Below are positions 25,961 through 34,479 of a stretch of DNA of 59,910 nucleotides, piece after piece. The notes under the pieces were generated by a model, which saw only the letters and a program-made list of their open reading frames with translations, was not told the origin of the DNA and searched no databases. Source of the DNA: Bacteroidales bacterium (lineage in GTDB: Bacteria; Bacteroidota; Bacteroidia; Bacteroidales; VadinHA17); NCBI GenBank assembly GCA_017882305.1, contig JADGPU010000007.1, positions 1-59,910 on the forward strand, given 5' to 3'. The translations under genes were made by a program, and so were the position numbers. The stretch's first letter is position 1; each line of letters begins with the position of its first letter.

Positions 25961-27384
25961 TAAAAATAGAGATCCCTCTCCCCAAGTTTAATCTTTTCGA
26001 TTTTCTCCCTGGTACTGACTGCGACTCCGGGTTCAAGTTTTCCGAGGTTTTTATCAATAGCCTTCCATCCTTTTTCAACAGTTTCTCCCTGGGCGTAATC
26101 GCAGATATATTCTGAAAGAGTAAGGATAGCATTTGGAGTACAGAATCTTTTTATGAAACCGGGCACTGAAAACTCCATGAAATGTTCCCCGGTGCGCCCC
26201 ATTCTATAACACGATGTGCAGAATGAAGGCAGGTAATCGTTCTCCAGGAGCTCATCGATTACTTCTGCCAGTGATCGTGCATCATTAATCTTAAATTGCT
26301 CACGATTCAGATTCTGTTTTTCATTTTTTGTATCTGAATAAGAACCAAGCTCGAGTTTTGTACCACCATCTATCTGTGAAACACCATATTGCATAGCTTC
26401 CCTCCTGACGTCAGGAGCCTCCCTTGCAGTTAAAATCAATCCGGTATATGGAACGGCAAGTCTTAGAATAGCAATAAGCTTTTTAAAATCCTCATCCCCG
26501 GTTTCAAATTTGCCGTCAATATTCAGGCTGAGGGCATCTTTTATACGGGGGAAAGAAATTGTATGAGGGCCTACATTATAACAGGCCTCCAGGTGATTCG
26601 TATGACGGACAAGTCCCATTACTTCAAACCTCCAGTCATAAAGGCCGAAAAGTGCTCCTATTCCTACATCATCAATCCCGGCTTCCTGTGCCCTGTCGAG
26701 CGCTGTCAACCGGTATCCATAATCTCTCTTTTTCCCTCCAAGATGATACCATTTATATGCTTCAGGATCATATGTTTCCTGAAATACCTGGTAAGTGCCG
26801 ATACCAGATTCTCCTACAGTTCTGAATCCCTCAATATCGAGCGGGGCTGCATTTATGTTTACTCTTCTTATTTCACCGTGACCTTTTTTTACACCATAAA
26901 CAATTTTAACTGTATGGGCAATATATTCAGGGGAATAATCGGGATGTTCACCATAAACCAGTATCAATCTCTTCTGGCCATTATCTTCAAGAGCCTCAAC
27001 TTCTTTAACTATATCATTATCACTAAGGGTTTTACGGATAGCATCGGTGTTCGTAACTCTGAATCCACAATACTGGCAGTTATTGACACATCTGTTACCG
27101 ACATAGAGGGGTGCAAAAAGCACTATCCTGTTTCCATAGACTTTCTCCTTTAATTCACGGGCACCTTGTTTGATCTCATCAGCCAGACCGGTTCCTACAG
27201 AGTTTATAAGGACAGCAGTCTCCTCCATTGTGAGCCTATGTTTATTCAGTGATTTAGCAATTACATCTCTTACTCTCTGTTTATCAGGCTTGGTATTATT
27301 TATCAGATTCCATATCTCTTCAGGATCAATGAATGGTTTCATTCGCTGATCGGGAATACTTAATTTTTCAGGTGAAAACTTCAT
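25960..27384 (-). CDS. hydG: [FeFe]-hydrogenase maturase HydG (radical SAM, tyrosine lyase)
   Basis: A 474-residue enzyme that cleaves tyrosine to supply CO and CN- for the H-cluster. The SAM motif is C99-VNN-C103-QY-C106, and the C-terminal CTSC...C region (FCTSCYRMGRTG, then FCTPN 25 residues later) provides the auxiliary cluster. The ATG at 27384 is chosen because it matches family length and lies downstream of a clear -7 box at 27424-27431; an earlier in-frame start would precede the predicted transcript start. HydF was not found in the window. Confidence 0.92.
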   Translation of the reverse strand: MKFSPEKLSIPDQRMKPFIDPEEIWNLINNTKPDKQRVRDVIAKSLNKHRLTMEETAVLINSVGTGLADEIKQGARELKEKVYGNRIVLFAPLYVGNRCVNNCQYCGFRVTNTDAIRKTLSDNDIVKEVEALEDNGQKRLILVYGEHPDYSPEYIAHTVKIVYGVKKGHGEIRRVNINAAPLDIEGFRTVGESGIGTYQVFQETYDPEAYKWYHLGGKKRDYGYRLTALDRAQEAGIDDVGIGALFGLYDWRFEVMGLVRHTNHLEACYNVGPHTISFPRIKDALSLNIDGKFETGDEDFKKLIAILRLAVPYTGLILTAREAPDVRREAMQYGVSQIDGGTKLELGSYSDTKNEKQNLNREQFKINDARSLAEVIDELLENDYLPSFCTSCYRMGRTGEHFMEFSVPGFIKRFCTPNAILTLSEYICDYAQGETVEKGWKAIDKNLGKLEPGVAVSTREKIEKIKLGERDLYF

Positions 27385-27423
27385 TAAATTAAAAATTAAA
27401 TTTAAGCCTCGTAGCTTTAGCTG

Positions 27424-27431
27424 CAAAGATA
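27424..27431 (-). promoter_or_regulatory. -7 promoter box for hydG
   Basis: CAAAGATA on the plus strand reads TATCTTTG on the minus strand, an exact TAnnTTTG match, 39 bp upstream of the hydG ATG at 27384. Confidence 0.6.
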
Positions 27432-27463
27432 ATCAACATATGGCCTTCCTGAAATGATTTCCG

Positions 27464-28384
27464 TCAATAAATAAGATCCGATATCTCTTCTATTGCCAGG
27501 TTTATTTTTGAAATAGCACTGTTATCGGATAAGTTAATAGCTCCGTGTATCTTTTTATGGAAAGAAACAGTGACTTTACTATCAGTATTGAATTTCATCT
27601 CATTAAAGATATTCAGCAGGACTTCGGATGTATAATCGTGTTTCCTGTTAATTATTGCCATCCCTTTTGAATTAGCCAGCCCCGACTCAACCGAAACTGC
27701 ATATATACCCCAAGAAGGCAGAATCTTGAATTCTTCAGTAAGCGGTACTTGTAACAGTGGAGGTAAATCAGGAGCATCTACTACCAGATAATTCTCAGGT
27801 TTACCCTTTATAATATAATAATGATCGAGGTATGCATTTGCTCTCTGGATATAACCCTCACTTATAGCCTGCCTGATTCTTGTAGAATTTACTGTTTCGT
27901 GGTATACCTCTTGCTCAGGGATCTCTACAGCCTCAAAATGATATTTTTCCTGCCAGTCCCAAAGTTGTTTATAATTCCCTTCCTTATTGAATCCAAAATG
28001 ATGATTAAAACCAGCAACAACAACTTTTGCATGGAGAATACCATGGAGTATATCTCTTACAAATTGTTCGCTTGTGATCATTGAAAACTCTCTTGTGAAT
28101 TCAACTATAATAACATTGTCCAGTCCAGCTTTCTCCAGGAGATCAAGTTTTTCTTCCTGTGAATTAATCAGCTTAAGATCTTTTCCGGCAGTATCGGGAT
28201 AGAGAACTTTTCTGGGATGAGGATAAAATGTGATTAGTACCGATTCGCCATTGTATTTCCCTGCCAGCATCCTGAGCCGGTTTAGTATGGCTTTATGTCC
28301 GATATGAACTCCGTCGAAGGATCCGGTTGTGATGACCGGGTTTATGATATTTTTCGCCTCCTCAAAGCTTCTGAAGATCTTCAT
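27464..28384 (-). CDS. ribF: RibF-like FAD synthetase with degenerate riboflavin-kinase domain
   Basis: A 306-residue bifunctional-type protein. The N-terminal FMN adenylyltransferase half is intact: TTGSFDGVHIGHKAIL (residues 20-35), FYPHPRKVLYP and VNSTRIRQAI. The C-terminal half has the length and general pattern of riboflavin kinase, but the usual GxxxGxPTAN loop is missing; the region after YYIIKG reads KPENYLVVDAPDLPPLL. It may only adenylylate FMN, or be a paralogue with a special role. It sits between rex and hydG, and HydB needs FMN, so a link to hydrogenase flavin supply is plausible but inferred. Confidence 0.8.
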   Translation of the reverse strand: MKIFRSFEEAKNIINPVITTGSFDGVHIGHKAILNRLRMLAGKYNGESVLITFYPHPRKVLYPDTAGKDLKLINSQEEKLDLLEKAGLDNVIIVEFTREFSMITSEQFVRDILHGILHAKVVVAGFNHHFGFNKEGNYKQLWDWQEKYHFEAVEIPEQEVYHETVNSTRIRQAISEGYIQRANAYLDHYYIIKGKPENYLVVDAPDLPPLLQVPLTEEFKILPSWGIYAVSVESGLANSKGMAIINRKHDYTSEVLLNIFNEMKFNTDSKVTVSFHKKIHGAINLSDNSAISKINLAIEEISDLIY

Positions 28385-28398
28385 GTCAAACCCACTAC

Positions 28399-29022
28399 CT
28401 AAATTTTATTCTCTTTTACAAAATAGGCAACTTTTTCTATGGAAGTTATCATATCATACTCCTCGAGGTAGACACCGGATGGCACATTTAAAGGAATGGT
28501 TGTAAAATTCAGAATTCCTTTCATTCCATAGCGGACCAATTCTTCTGTTATCTCTCTTGCAAAATCCGGAGGGACTGTCAGAATTGCTATCCTTATATCA
28601 AGCTCTTTTATCAGCTTATCTATATCGTTGTACGGATAACATTTTACCCCTGAAATAACTTTATTAACTTTCTGCGGATCATTATCGAACGATGCCACTA
28701 GGTTAAGTTTTGATCTTTTCCCCTTAAAATAACCGGCCACAGCTCTTCCAAGATTCCCAATACCGATCACGGCAACATTCATGCTCTCTTCAGAATCTAT
28801 AATCTTACCGATTGTATCAATGAGCTCTCTGACATCATACCCTTTTCTGAGAACACTCGAATAACCAATCAGCATGAGGTCGCGTCTTACCTGTACGGCT
28901 GTAATGTGAAGACGTGCAGCCAGATCGTGAGAAAAGATGAAGTTTCTCTTTTCGTTAAGGCATTCCAGAAGTGTCCTCCTGTACTCACTAAGCCTTTCTA
29001 CGGTTTTTCCTGGTAGTTTCAT
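28399..29022 (-). CDS. rex: Redox-sensing transcriptional repressor Rex
   Basis: A 207-residue protein of standard Rex length. A winged helix (residues 1-75, with ITAVQVRRDLMLIGY as recognition region) is followed by a Rossmann NADH-binding domain with VIGIGNLGRAVAGYF near 85. Rex binds TTGTTAA-N4-TTAACAA-type operators when NADH/NAD+ is low and derepresses fermentation and hydrogenase genes when NADH rises. Here it is downstream of the hydrogenase regulators, 14 bp before ribF, and two matching operators lie at 36969-36986 and 30686-30703. Confidence 0.92.
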   Translation of the reverse strand: MKLPGKTVERLSEYRRTLLECLNEKRNFIFSHDLAARLHITAVQVRRDLMLIGYSSVLRKGYDVRELIDTIGKIIDSEESMNVAVIGIGNLGRAVAGYFKGKRSKLNLVASFDNDPQKVNKVISGVKCYPYNDIDKLIKELDIRIAILTVPPDFAREITEELVRYGMKGILNFTTIPLNVPSGVYLEEYDMITSIEKVAYFVKENKI

Positions 29023-29046
29023 AATAAAATAATTGATTTAAATGGC

Positions 29047-29084
29047 ATGAATGAACTAATCCCGATGTGCCGGGACTCCATTCA
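29047..29084. repeat. Hairpin between the hybrid sensor gene and rex
   Basis: ATGAATG and CATTCAT arms enclose TCCCG/CGGGA around a 6-nt loop. On the minus strand there is no T tract after it, so it may be an mRNA-stability or attenuation element in the rex leader rather than a terminator. Confidence 0.45.
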
Positions 29085-29098
29085 TCATGATTTTCAGG

Positions 29099-30229
29099 TT
29101 ATGGTATTGGTTTTTTTGGTAATCTGATTGTAAATACTGTTCCTACATCAGGAGTGCTGTCGACATTTATTGTGCCATGATATAACTCTACAACTTTTTT
29201 TACTATTGATAACCCGAGTCCGCTTCCTGAAATATTTCTTGTCTTTTCATTCTTGATCCTTACAAATTCAGCGAAAAGATTTTCAGTGTCATTTTTGGTT
29301 ATTCCAATACCGGTATCCGAAATGATCAGAATTGCTTCGCTGTCAGAGCTATCTATTGTAATTTCTGCTTTGCCGCCTATTTTGTTGTACTTAACTGCAT
29401 TCGAAATGAGATTATTAAAAACAATCTCCATATCATCAGGGTCAGCCATTATAATAACATCGGACCGTACATCGAGATTAATATTTACGTCCATCTGGAT
29501 TGCATATGGCTGGACTGTAACGATCGCTCCTGAAGCAACTTCTGCCAGGTTAACTTCCTGAATCTTTTCCTCTTTTCTTTCAAGGCGTATTTTTGTAAAA
29601 TCAAGAAGGTCCATAATAAGGTTTCTCATTCCCTGTATTCTTTGAAGAGATCTTTCAATAGGTGTTGCATAGTCATCAATAAGTTCACCAGACTGCTTAC
29701 TCTGCATCATCCTCAGGTACCCTTCCAGTGCATTGAGGGGTGCTTTCAATTCATGCGACAAGACAGAAAGAAACTGATATCTTATCTTTTTCCCTTCCTG
29801 CTTCAGCTTATGAGTTATTCTCTTAAGATACTGCTGTTTTGTAATGTTTTCAATACTCGATTTCAGCTCCTGCGGTGTAAATGGCTTAGGAATAAAATCA
29901 ATAGCCCCATCGCGGGTTGCCCTTATGGCCACGTCGAGAGAAGCATAAGAAGTGATCATGGCGACAACAATATCATAATTTCTTTTTCTGATATACTCCA
30001 GAACATCAATTCCCTGTATGCCCGGTAACTTGTTATCAAGCAAAAGAATATCCGGCAGATCCCGCTCAAGAATTGTTATACCTTCCTCTCCCGATCCAGC
30101 TTCTGTAACTTCAAAGGTATAATCCTCATCCATAAAAGGATATGTAACGTGAAAATTGTTAAGTATCCTGGATACACCGGATCGTATCCCTGCTTCATCA
30201 TCAATAACCAGTACTTTTAGAACAGCCAT
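29099..30229 (-). CDS. Response regulator-histidine kinase hybrid (REC-HisKA-HATPase)
   Basis: A 376-residue soluble signalling protein. It has a receiver domain (residues 5-130, phospho-acceptor Asp in LLLDNKLPG, Lys in FIPKPFT), then HisKA with the phospho-His in SVLSHELKAPLNALEGY near 160, and HATPase with NLISNAVKYN, DTGIGI and GSGLGLSIV. It has no membrane or sensing domain, so its input is phosphorylation of its own REC domain, presumably by the hydrogenase-linked kinase upstream. It starts 1 nt after the stop of the small response regulator, so both are co-transcribed. Confidence 0.88.
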   Translation of the reverse strand: MAVLKVLVIDDEAGIRSGVSRILNNFHVTYPFMDEDYTFEVTEAGSGEEGITILERDLPDILLLDNKLPGIQGIDVLEYIRKRNYDIVVAMITSYASLDVAIRATRDGAIDFIPKPFTPQELKSSIENITKQQYLKRITHKLKQEGKKIRYQFLSVLSHELKAPLNALEGYLRMMQSKQSGELIDDYATPIERSLQRIQGMRNLIMDLLDFTKIRLERKEEKIQEVNLAEVASGAIVTVQPYAIQMDVNINLDVRSDVIIMADPDDMEIVFNNLISNAVKYNKIGGKAEITIDSSDSEAILIISDTGIGITKNDTENLFAEFVRIKNEKTRNISGSGLGLSIVKKVVELYHGTINVDSTPDVGTVFTIRLPKKPIP

Positions 30230-30230
30230 T

Positions 30231-30626
30231 TCAAAGTTTTAATAATTTCATAATCTCCTGGTCGAGCTGTTCAGGTCTGATACCTTTTTCGAGGTATTTA
30301 TCAGCTCTTATCCACGACTTTTCCTGGTCAGAATCGATACTGAAGGATAATCCAGTTTCGTGAGATACCGCTGTAGCCAGAATAACCGGGACATCAGGGT
30401 ACTTTCTCTTTATCTTATAACATAAGATGAAGCCGCTGTCGTCACTCTCCATCATCAGGTCAAATATTGCCAGGTTAGGTTTGAATCTGGCGATCACAGA
30501 TTCTGCTTCCGCCTGACTCTCAACGGCCACTGTCTTATAACCTGCCTTCTCAAGATTGAATACTGTCTGAAAAAGGTAATCCGGATCATCATCAGCCACC
30601 AGTATTGTTATATCACTTTTCTTCAT
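30231..30626 (-). CDS. Single-domain response regulator
   Basis: A 131-residue receiver domain: acidic pocket VADDDPDY, phospho-Asp in LAIFDLMMES, and the switch Thr in LATAVSHE. There is no output domain. It lies 146 bp downstream of the sensory-hydrogenase kinase on the same strand and is tightly coupled to the hybrid kinase. A Rex-like inverted repeat is 60 bp upstream of its start, implying redox control of this regulator pair. Confidence 0.85.
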   Translation of the reverse strand: MKKSDITILVADDDPDYLFQTVFNLEKAGYKTVAVESQAEAESVIARFKPNLAIFDLMMESDDSGFILCYKIKRKYPDVPVILATAVSHETGLSFSIDSDQEKSWIRADKYLEKGIRPEQLDQEIMKLLKL

Positions 30627-30685
30627 TGTTCCACAAATTTCGAAAATTTCTTTAAATCAAACGGTTAATATGATAATTATAATTT

Positions 30686-30703
30686 ATGTTATTTTATTAA
30701 CAT
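30686..30703. promoter_or_regulatory. Rex-like operator upstream of response-regulator genes
   Basis: ATGTTATTTTATTAACAT is a 6+6 inverted repeat (ATGTTA/TAACAT) sharing GTTATTTTATTAAC with the operator at 36969-36986. Only the outermost bases of each arm depart from TTGTTA-N6-TAACAA. It lies 60-77 bp before the 30626 start. Confidence 0.5.
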
Positions 30704-30772
30704 CTGTTTTGGGTGTGCAGTTTGCAGTGCAAGGTATGAGATAGGCTGACCGCAAACCGCGTACCGCATACC

Positions 30773-32734
30773 TTATTCTTTTCTCCTGGGTAGCAAAATC
30801 TTAAAGCTTGTTCCTGTTGCACCTTTGGAAGGGTTATTATTCGAATCAGCTGTAATCTGCCCTTTATGCATTTTAACAATACCATAGGCCGTTGCCAGGC
30901 CCAGACCGGTTCCCTGTCCGATGCTTTTTGTTGTAAAAAATGGCTCGAAAATCTTAGCCCTGTCTTCTTCTTTTATACCAGTGCCTGTGTCACTTATAAC
31001 TATTATTACATCGTTGAGTGTGTCTTCCATTTTTATATTGACTGTTCCTCCTGACGGCATGGCATCAAAAGCATTCCTGATCAGGTTTGTAAGAACCTGC
31101 ATCATTTGCTCCTGATCGAGCATAGCTTCAGGATTAGTCGTTCTGTCATCAATATTGATTTTAATCTTACCGGGAATAATAAGACTTTCAAGGCTGTGAT
31201 CCACAAGGTTTTTTATACTAACCATCTGATGGTTCACCTGGTTCTTGCGAGCAAAATTCAATAATCCTCCTACAATTTTTTTGCATCTTCCAGCCTGGTC
31301 AACGATCAGTTTAAGATCATCTCTTACAGGATCTCCTGGATTCGATTCTTCCAGGAGAATGTTGCTATACATTATTACCACTCCAAGCGGATTATTAAGC
31401 TCATGTGCAATACCTGCAGAAAGCTGACCCATATGAGCCAGTTTTTCAGATTGCTTAAGAGCTTGTTTCATAGATGAGAGCTTCTCGTTAGATAATGCGA
31501 GGTCCTTCACCGATTTGTGAAGTTTTTCGATTGTATAAGGAAGGCACATCTCTACTTCAGCAAGTCCTTTTTTTATTGCTATTGCATGCTCGACGCAGCT
31601 TTCATAACCACAGGCTCCGCAATCGAGCTGATCCTTCTTGGTCCTCTTACCCATCTTAATAAGAATATCATATATATCATCCTCATTAAGAGTTTCAATC
31701 CGATGATCTTCGGGTCTGTGTCTGACAGACAAGTCCAACTCAGAGAATTCGTCAAATGATTTTTGCCAGCTCTCTGAATCAATATTCTGCATTTTATTAC
31801 TGGCATATGAACTTACCAGCGACCGTCTGTTATATTGCCTGCCGTTTTTTGATAACCCGGGTCCCATGATACATCCCTCACAACAAAGAAGTTCCATATG
31901 CTGATTCTTTATCAGTCCAGCCTCAAATTCCTTTAATGCTCCCTGAAAATCAATTCGTCCTTCAGCAGCAATTATATTTCCCGTTATGGCGTTGTCGCTG
32001 ATTTTAGCTGTCTGAAGCAATCCCCTGGCGACAGGGAATATTGCACCTCTTCCACCCACTGGCTGATCAAAGTCTAATTGTTTACCGTTTTCCGGAATGA
32101 TACCTCTGTCGGCCAGCATATCCCTTAATTCAGTAAAGGTTATAGCCTCATCAATTTCACTGCTTTCAGCTTTCTTTGCAATGCATGGACCAATAAATAC
32201 AATTTTTGTATTCTTGCCATATTTTTCATGCACCACTCTGCTCATTGCCACCATAGGGGATACGACAGGAGCCAGGTTATCTACAAGTGCAGGGTGATAG
32301 AATTTGACATAGTTTACAATGGAAGGACAATCAGATGAAATATAAAAATTTTTCTCCTCCAATACAAGCTTCTTATATCTGTCAGCAACCAGGTCAGCGC
32401 CAAATGAGACTTCAGCTACATATTCAAAACCCAGTGCCTTAATCATTCCAATAAGAATATGATGATCAGAAATATCTGAAAACTCTGCCGGAAAACTCGG
32501 TGCAATAATAGCTGCAACTTTCGAATCGTTTTCCAGAAGTTTTACTACTCTGTCGGTTGTATTAAGAAAGACCTTTGCTCCCTGGCTGCATACTTTTGTA
32601 CAATTACCGCAGGCTATACATCTTTCATCAATAACCTCAGCTTGACCTCCCACAATCCGGATAGCTTTGGCAGGGCATTCCCTTACGCAGGTATAGCATG
32701 TCCGGCAAAGCTCCTTTATAGTGTAGACCAACAT
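30773..32734 (-). CDS. Sensory [FeFe]-hydrogenase-like protein fused to histidine kinase
   Basis: A 653-residue fusion. Residues 5-55 carry 2[4Fe-4S] (CRTCYTCVRECP, CIACGNCTKVCS). Residues 65-300 form an H-cluster domain with L1 SSDCPSIV (C136, with Asp where catalytic enzymes have the proton-relay Cys), L2 GPCIAKK (C184) and L3 CCEGCIMGPG (C284-C288). A C372-x2-C375-x4-C380...C397 Fe-S motif follows. A coiled coil then leads to HisKA (GIAHELNNPLG, H444) and HATPase (DTGTGI, GTGLGLATAYG). This fits H2- or redox-sensing group C/D-type proteins. It is last in the hydCBA unit, 18 bp after hydA, and feeds the response regulators downstream. Confidence 0.85.
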   Translation of the reverse strand: MLVYTIKELCRTCYTCVRECPAKAIRIVGGQAEVIDERCIACGNCTKVCSQGAKVFLNTTDRVVKLLENDSKVAAIIAPSFPAEFSDISDHHILIGMIKALGFEYVAEVSFGADLVADRYKKLVLEEKNFYISSDCPSIVNYVKFYHPALVDNLAPVVSPMVAMSRVVHEKYGKNTKIVFIGPCIAKKAESSEIDEAITFTELRDMLADRGIIPENGKQLDFDQPVGGRGAIFPVARGLLQTAKISDNAITGNIIAAEGRIDFQGALKEFEAGLIKNQHMELLCCEGCIMGPGLSKNGRQYNRRSLVSSYASNKMQNIDSESWQKSFDEFSELDLSVRHRPEDHRIETLNEDDIYDILIKMGKRTKKDQLDCGACGYESCVEHAIAIKKGLAEVEMCLPYTIEKLHKSVKDLALSNEKLSSMKQALKQSEKLAHMGQLSAGIAHELNNPLGVVIMYSNILLEESNPGDPVRDDLKLIVDQAGRCKKIVGGLLNFARKNQVNHQMVSIKNLVDHSLESLIIPGKIKINIDDRTTNPEAMLDQEQMMQVLTNLIRNAFDAMPSGGTVNIKMEDTLNDVIIVISDTGTGIKEEDRAKIFEPFFTTKSIGQGTGLGLATAYGIVKMHKGQITADSNNNPSKGATGTSFKILLPRRKE

Positions 32735-32752
32735 ATTAAATCATGTTATTAA

Positions 32753-34474
32753 TCATAATAGTACATTTCTTTTCTCAAAACGAGTAAAGAATATCTTTTT
32801 ATCTGAAATGTCCGCATTATCCTTTAACAACTTTTCGTATAAATTTAGAAGGGACGGTGATTTACACGGCAGGTTAATTGCTTCCGTATCATCTGCCTGA
32901 TAGACCAGCTTCGACCTGTTCTTGATTTCATCCTTTGAAGTATTGAATGGTAACCCTGCTCCATGTACACATCCACCCTGACATGTCATCACCTCAACCA
33001 GGTCATACTTTTTTCCGGCTGATATAGAAGCCTTTAGTTTTTCCAGGGCCGTAAGACCATCGACAACTGCAACTCTGACTGCTGTTTCACCAACCATTAT
33101 TTGAATTTCCCTGAATGCCCCTCCCGACCTCAGCTTTTTAAACAGCTGTTTGTCAACCTCTTTCTTCAGTTTTTGAAAATGGAATGATCTTAAAACACCT
33201 TCAGCAAATCCACCAGCCACTTCAGCAAGTGCTGCTGCTGAACTTCTCCCTGACAATGGTTCATCCGCCGGTTCATGTTCAATATTTGTCATGTCGATCC
33301 CGTACAACCTGACAAGTCTTGCCAGTTCTCTGACTGTGAGAACGGAATCAACATCACTGATTCCCTTTCGCATCATCCCATCGCGGCGAGCTTCAAACTT
33401 CATTGCCATACAGGGAGTTACAGAAACTGAAAAAACTTCCTCCGGCTTTACCCCCAGCTGGTCAGCAACAATTGTTTTAACGATGACTCCTGTTATCTGT
33501 TGGGGTGACTTTACAGTTGAGAGCTGTGGAATAAGAGATGGAATGAACTGTTCTGCATATTTGACCCATGCAGGACAAGCAGAAATATACAAGGGGGTAT
33601 CAGATTTATTTTCTATCCTTTCAGATAACTGATTGGTAATTTCAGTTATACAAATATCAGTTCCGGCACCTGTGGTGAACACTTTATCAAAACCTATTTT
33701 TCGCAGAACGGCATTCAGAATCTTATCAAACTCCCTGGTATATCTCATCCCAAGTTCTTCAGCTATTCCGGCAGGTACCATCGGAGAATACTGAATCACT
33801 TTGACTATATCAGATTTATTAAGGTATTCCTGTACTTCTGTAATATTATGTTTTTCATGAAGTGCGCCGGTAGGACAAACCAGTACGCACTGGCCGCAAT
33901 GAACGCAGCTTGAAAAATTAAAATCCCTGTCCATGGCTGCACCAACATGGGTTTCTCTTCCTTTATTAATAAAATCCAGTGAGGTTGCTGTTATCACTTC
34001 CTCACAGACTCTGACGCATCGCCCACAGAGAATACATTTGGAGAGTTCTCTTATTATAGCGGGGCTGGATTGGTCGAGACGGGGTTTTATTTTTCTCCCG
34101 CGTATACGCCGTTCTCTGATATTCAGCTCTTCCGAAAGACGCTGAAGTTCACAATTCAGATTCCTGTCGCAGTAGAGACAATCATCGGGATGGTTTGACA
34201 GCAAAAGCTCAACAATTGTTTTCCGTGCTGTGATAACTCTGGGTGAATGTGTTCTAATTTTCATCCATTCCTCGACAGGTTGTGAGCAGGCGGTAACCAG
34301 ACGATCGCGACCTTCGACTTCAACAACACATATCCTGCAGGCACCAGTGGGGGTGAACTCTCTCATCCTGCAAAGGGTCGGTATAATAATTCCGTTGCGA
34401 TTAAGGGCCGAAAGGATTGTTTCGCCCTTTTCGGCTTTGATCTTTTTATTATTTACCTGTATTGTTAAAAGCAT
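32753..34474 (-). CDS. hydA: [FeFe]-hydrogenase catalytic subunit HydA (trimeric, NADH-linked type)
   Basis: A 573-residue subunit with an N-terminal [2Fe-2S] domain (C35, C46, C49, C63), a His/Cys cluster (HPDDCLYCDRNLNCE), 2[4Fe-4S] at 147-200, and the H-domain. L1 is ISACPAW (C300), L2 TPCMAMKFE (C355) and L3 TCQGGC (C498, C502), so all four H-cluster cysteines are present. Aligned by eye to clostridial CpI, the proton-relay residues are changed: A299 for Cys, I279 and Q282 for Glu, and M358 for the conserved Lys; S319 and R286 remain. It lacks the extra C-terminal [2Fe-2S] domain of Thermotoga HydA. Gene order hydC-hydB-hydA fits the electron-bifurcating class. Confidence 0.9.
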   Translation of the reverse strand: MLLTIQVNNKKIKAEKGETILSALNRNGIIIPTLCRMREFTPTGACRICVVEVEGRDRLVTACSQPVEEWMKIRTHSPRVITARKTIVELLLSNHPDDCLYCDRNLNCELQRLSEELNIRERRIRGRKIKPRLDQSSPAIIRELSKCILCGRCVRVCEEVITATSLDFINKGRETHVGAAMDRDFNFSSCVHCGQCVLVCPTGALHEKHNITEVQEYLNKSDIVKVIQYSPMVPAGIAEELGMRYTREFDKILNAVLRKIGFDKVFTTGAGTDICITEITNQLSERIENKSDTPLYISACPAWVKYAEQFIPSLIPQLSTVKSPQQITGVIVKTIVADQLGVKPEEVFSVSVTPCMAMKFEARRDGMMRKGISDVDSVLTVRELARLVRLYGIDMTNIEHEPADEPLSGRSSAAALAEVAGGFAEGVLRSFHFQKLKKEVDKQLFKKLRSGGAFREIQIMVGETAVRVAVVDGLTALEKLKASISAGKKYDLVEVMTCQGGCVHGAGLPFNTSKDEIKNRSKLVYQADDTEAINLPCKSPSLLNLYEKLLKDNADISDKKIFFTRFEKRNVLL

Positions 34475-34479
34475 AAAAG

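Noticed and set aside
26563-27153. 196-codon plus-strand open frame opposite hydG
   Set aside because: It lies wholly antisense to a strongly conserved gene and resembles no protein.
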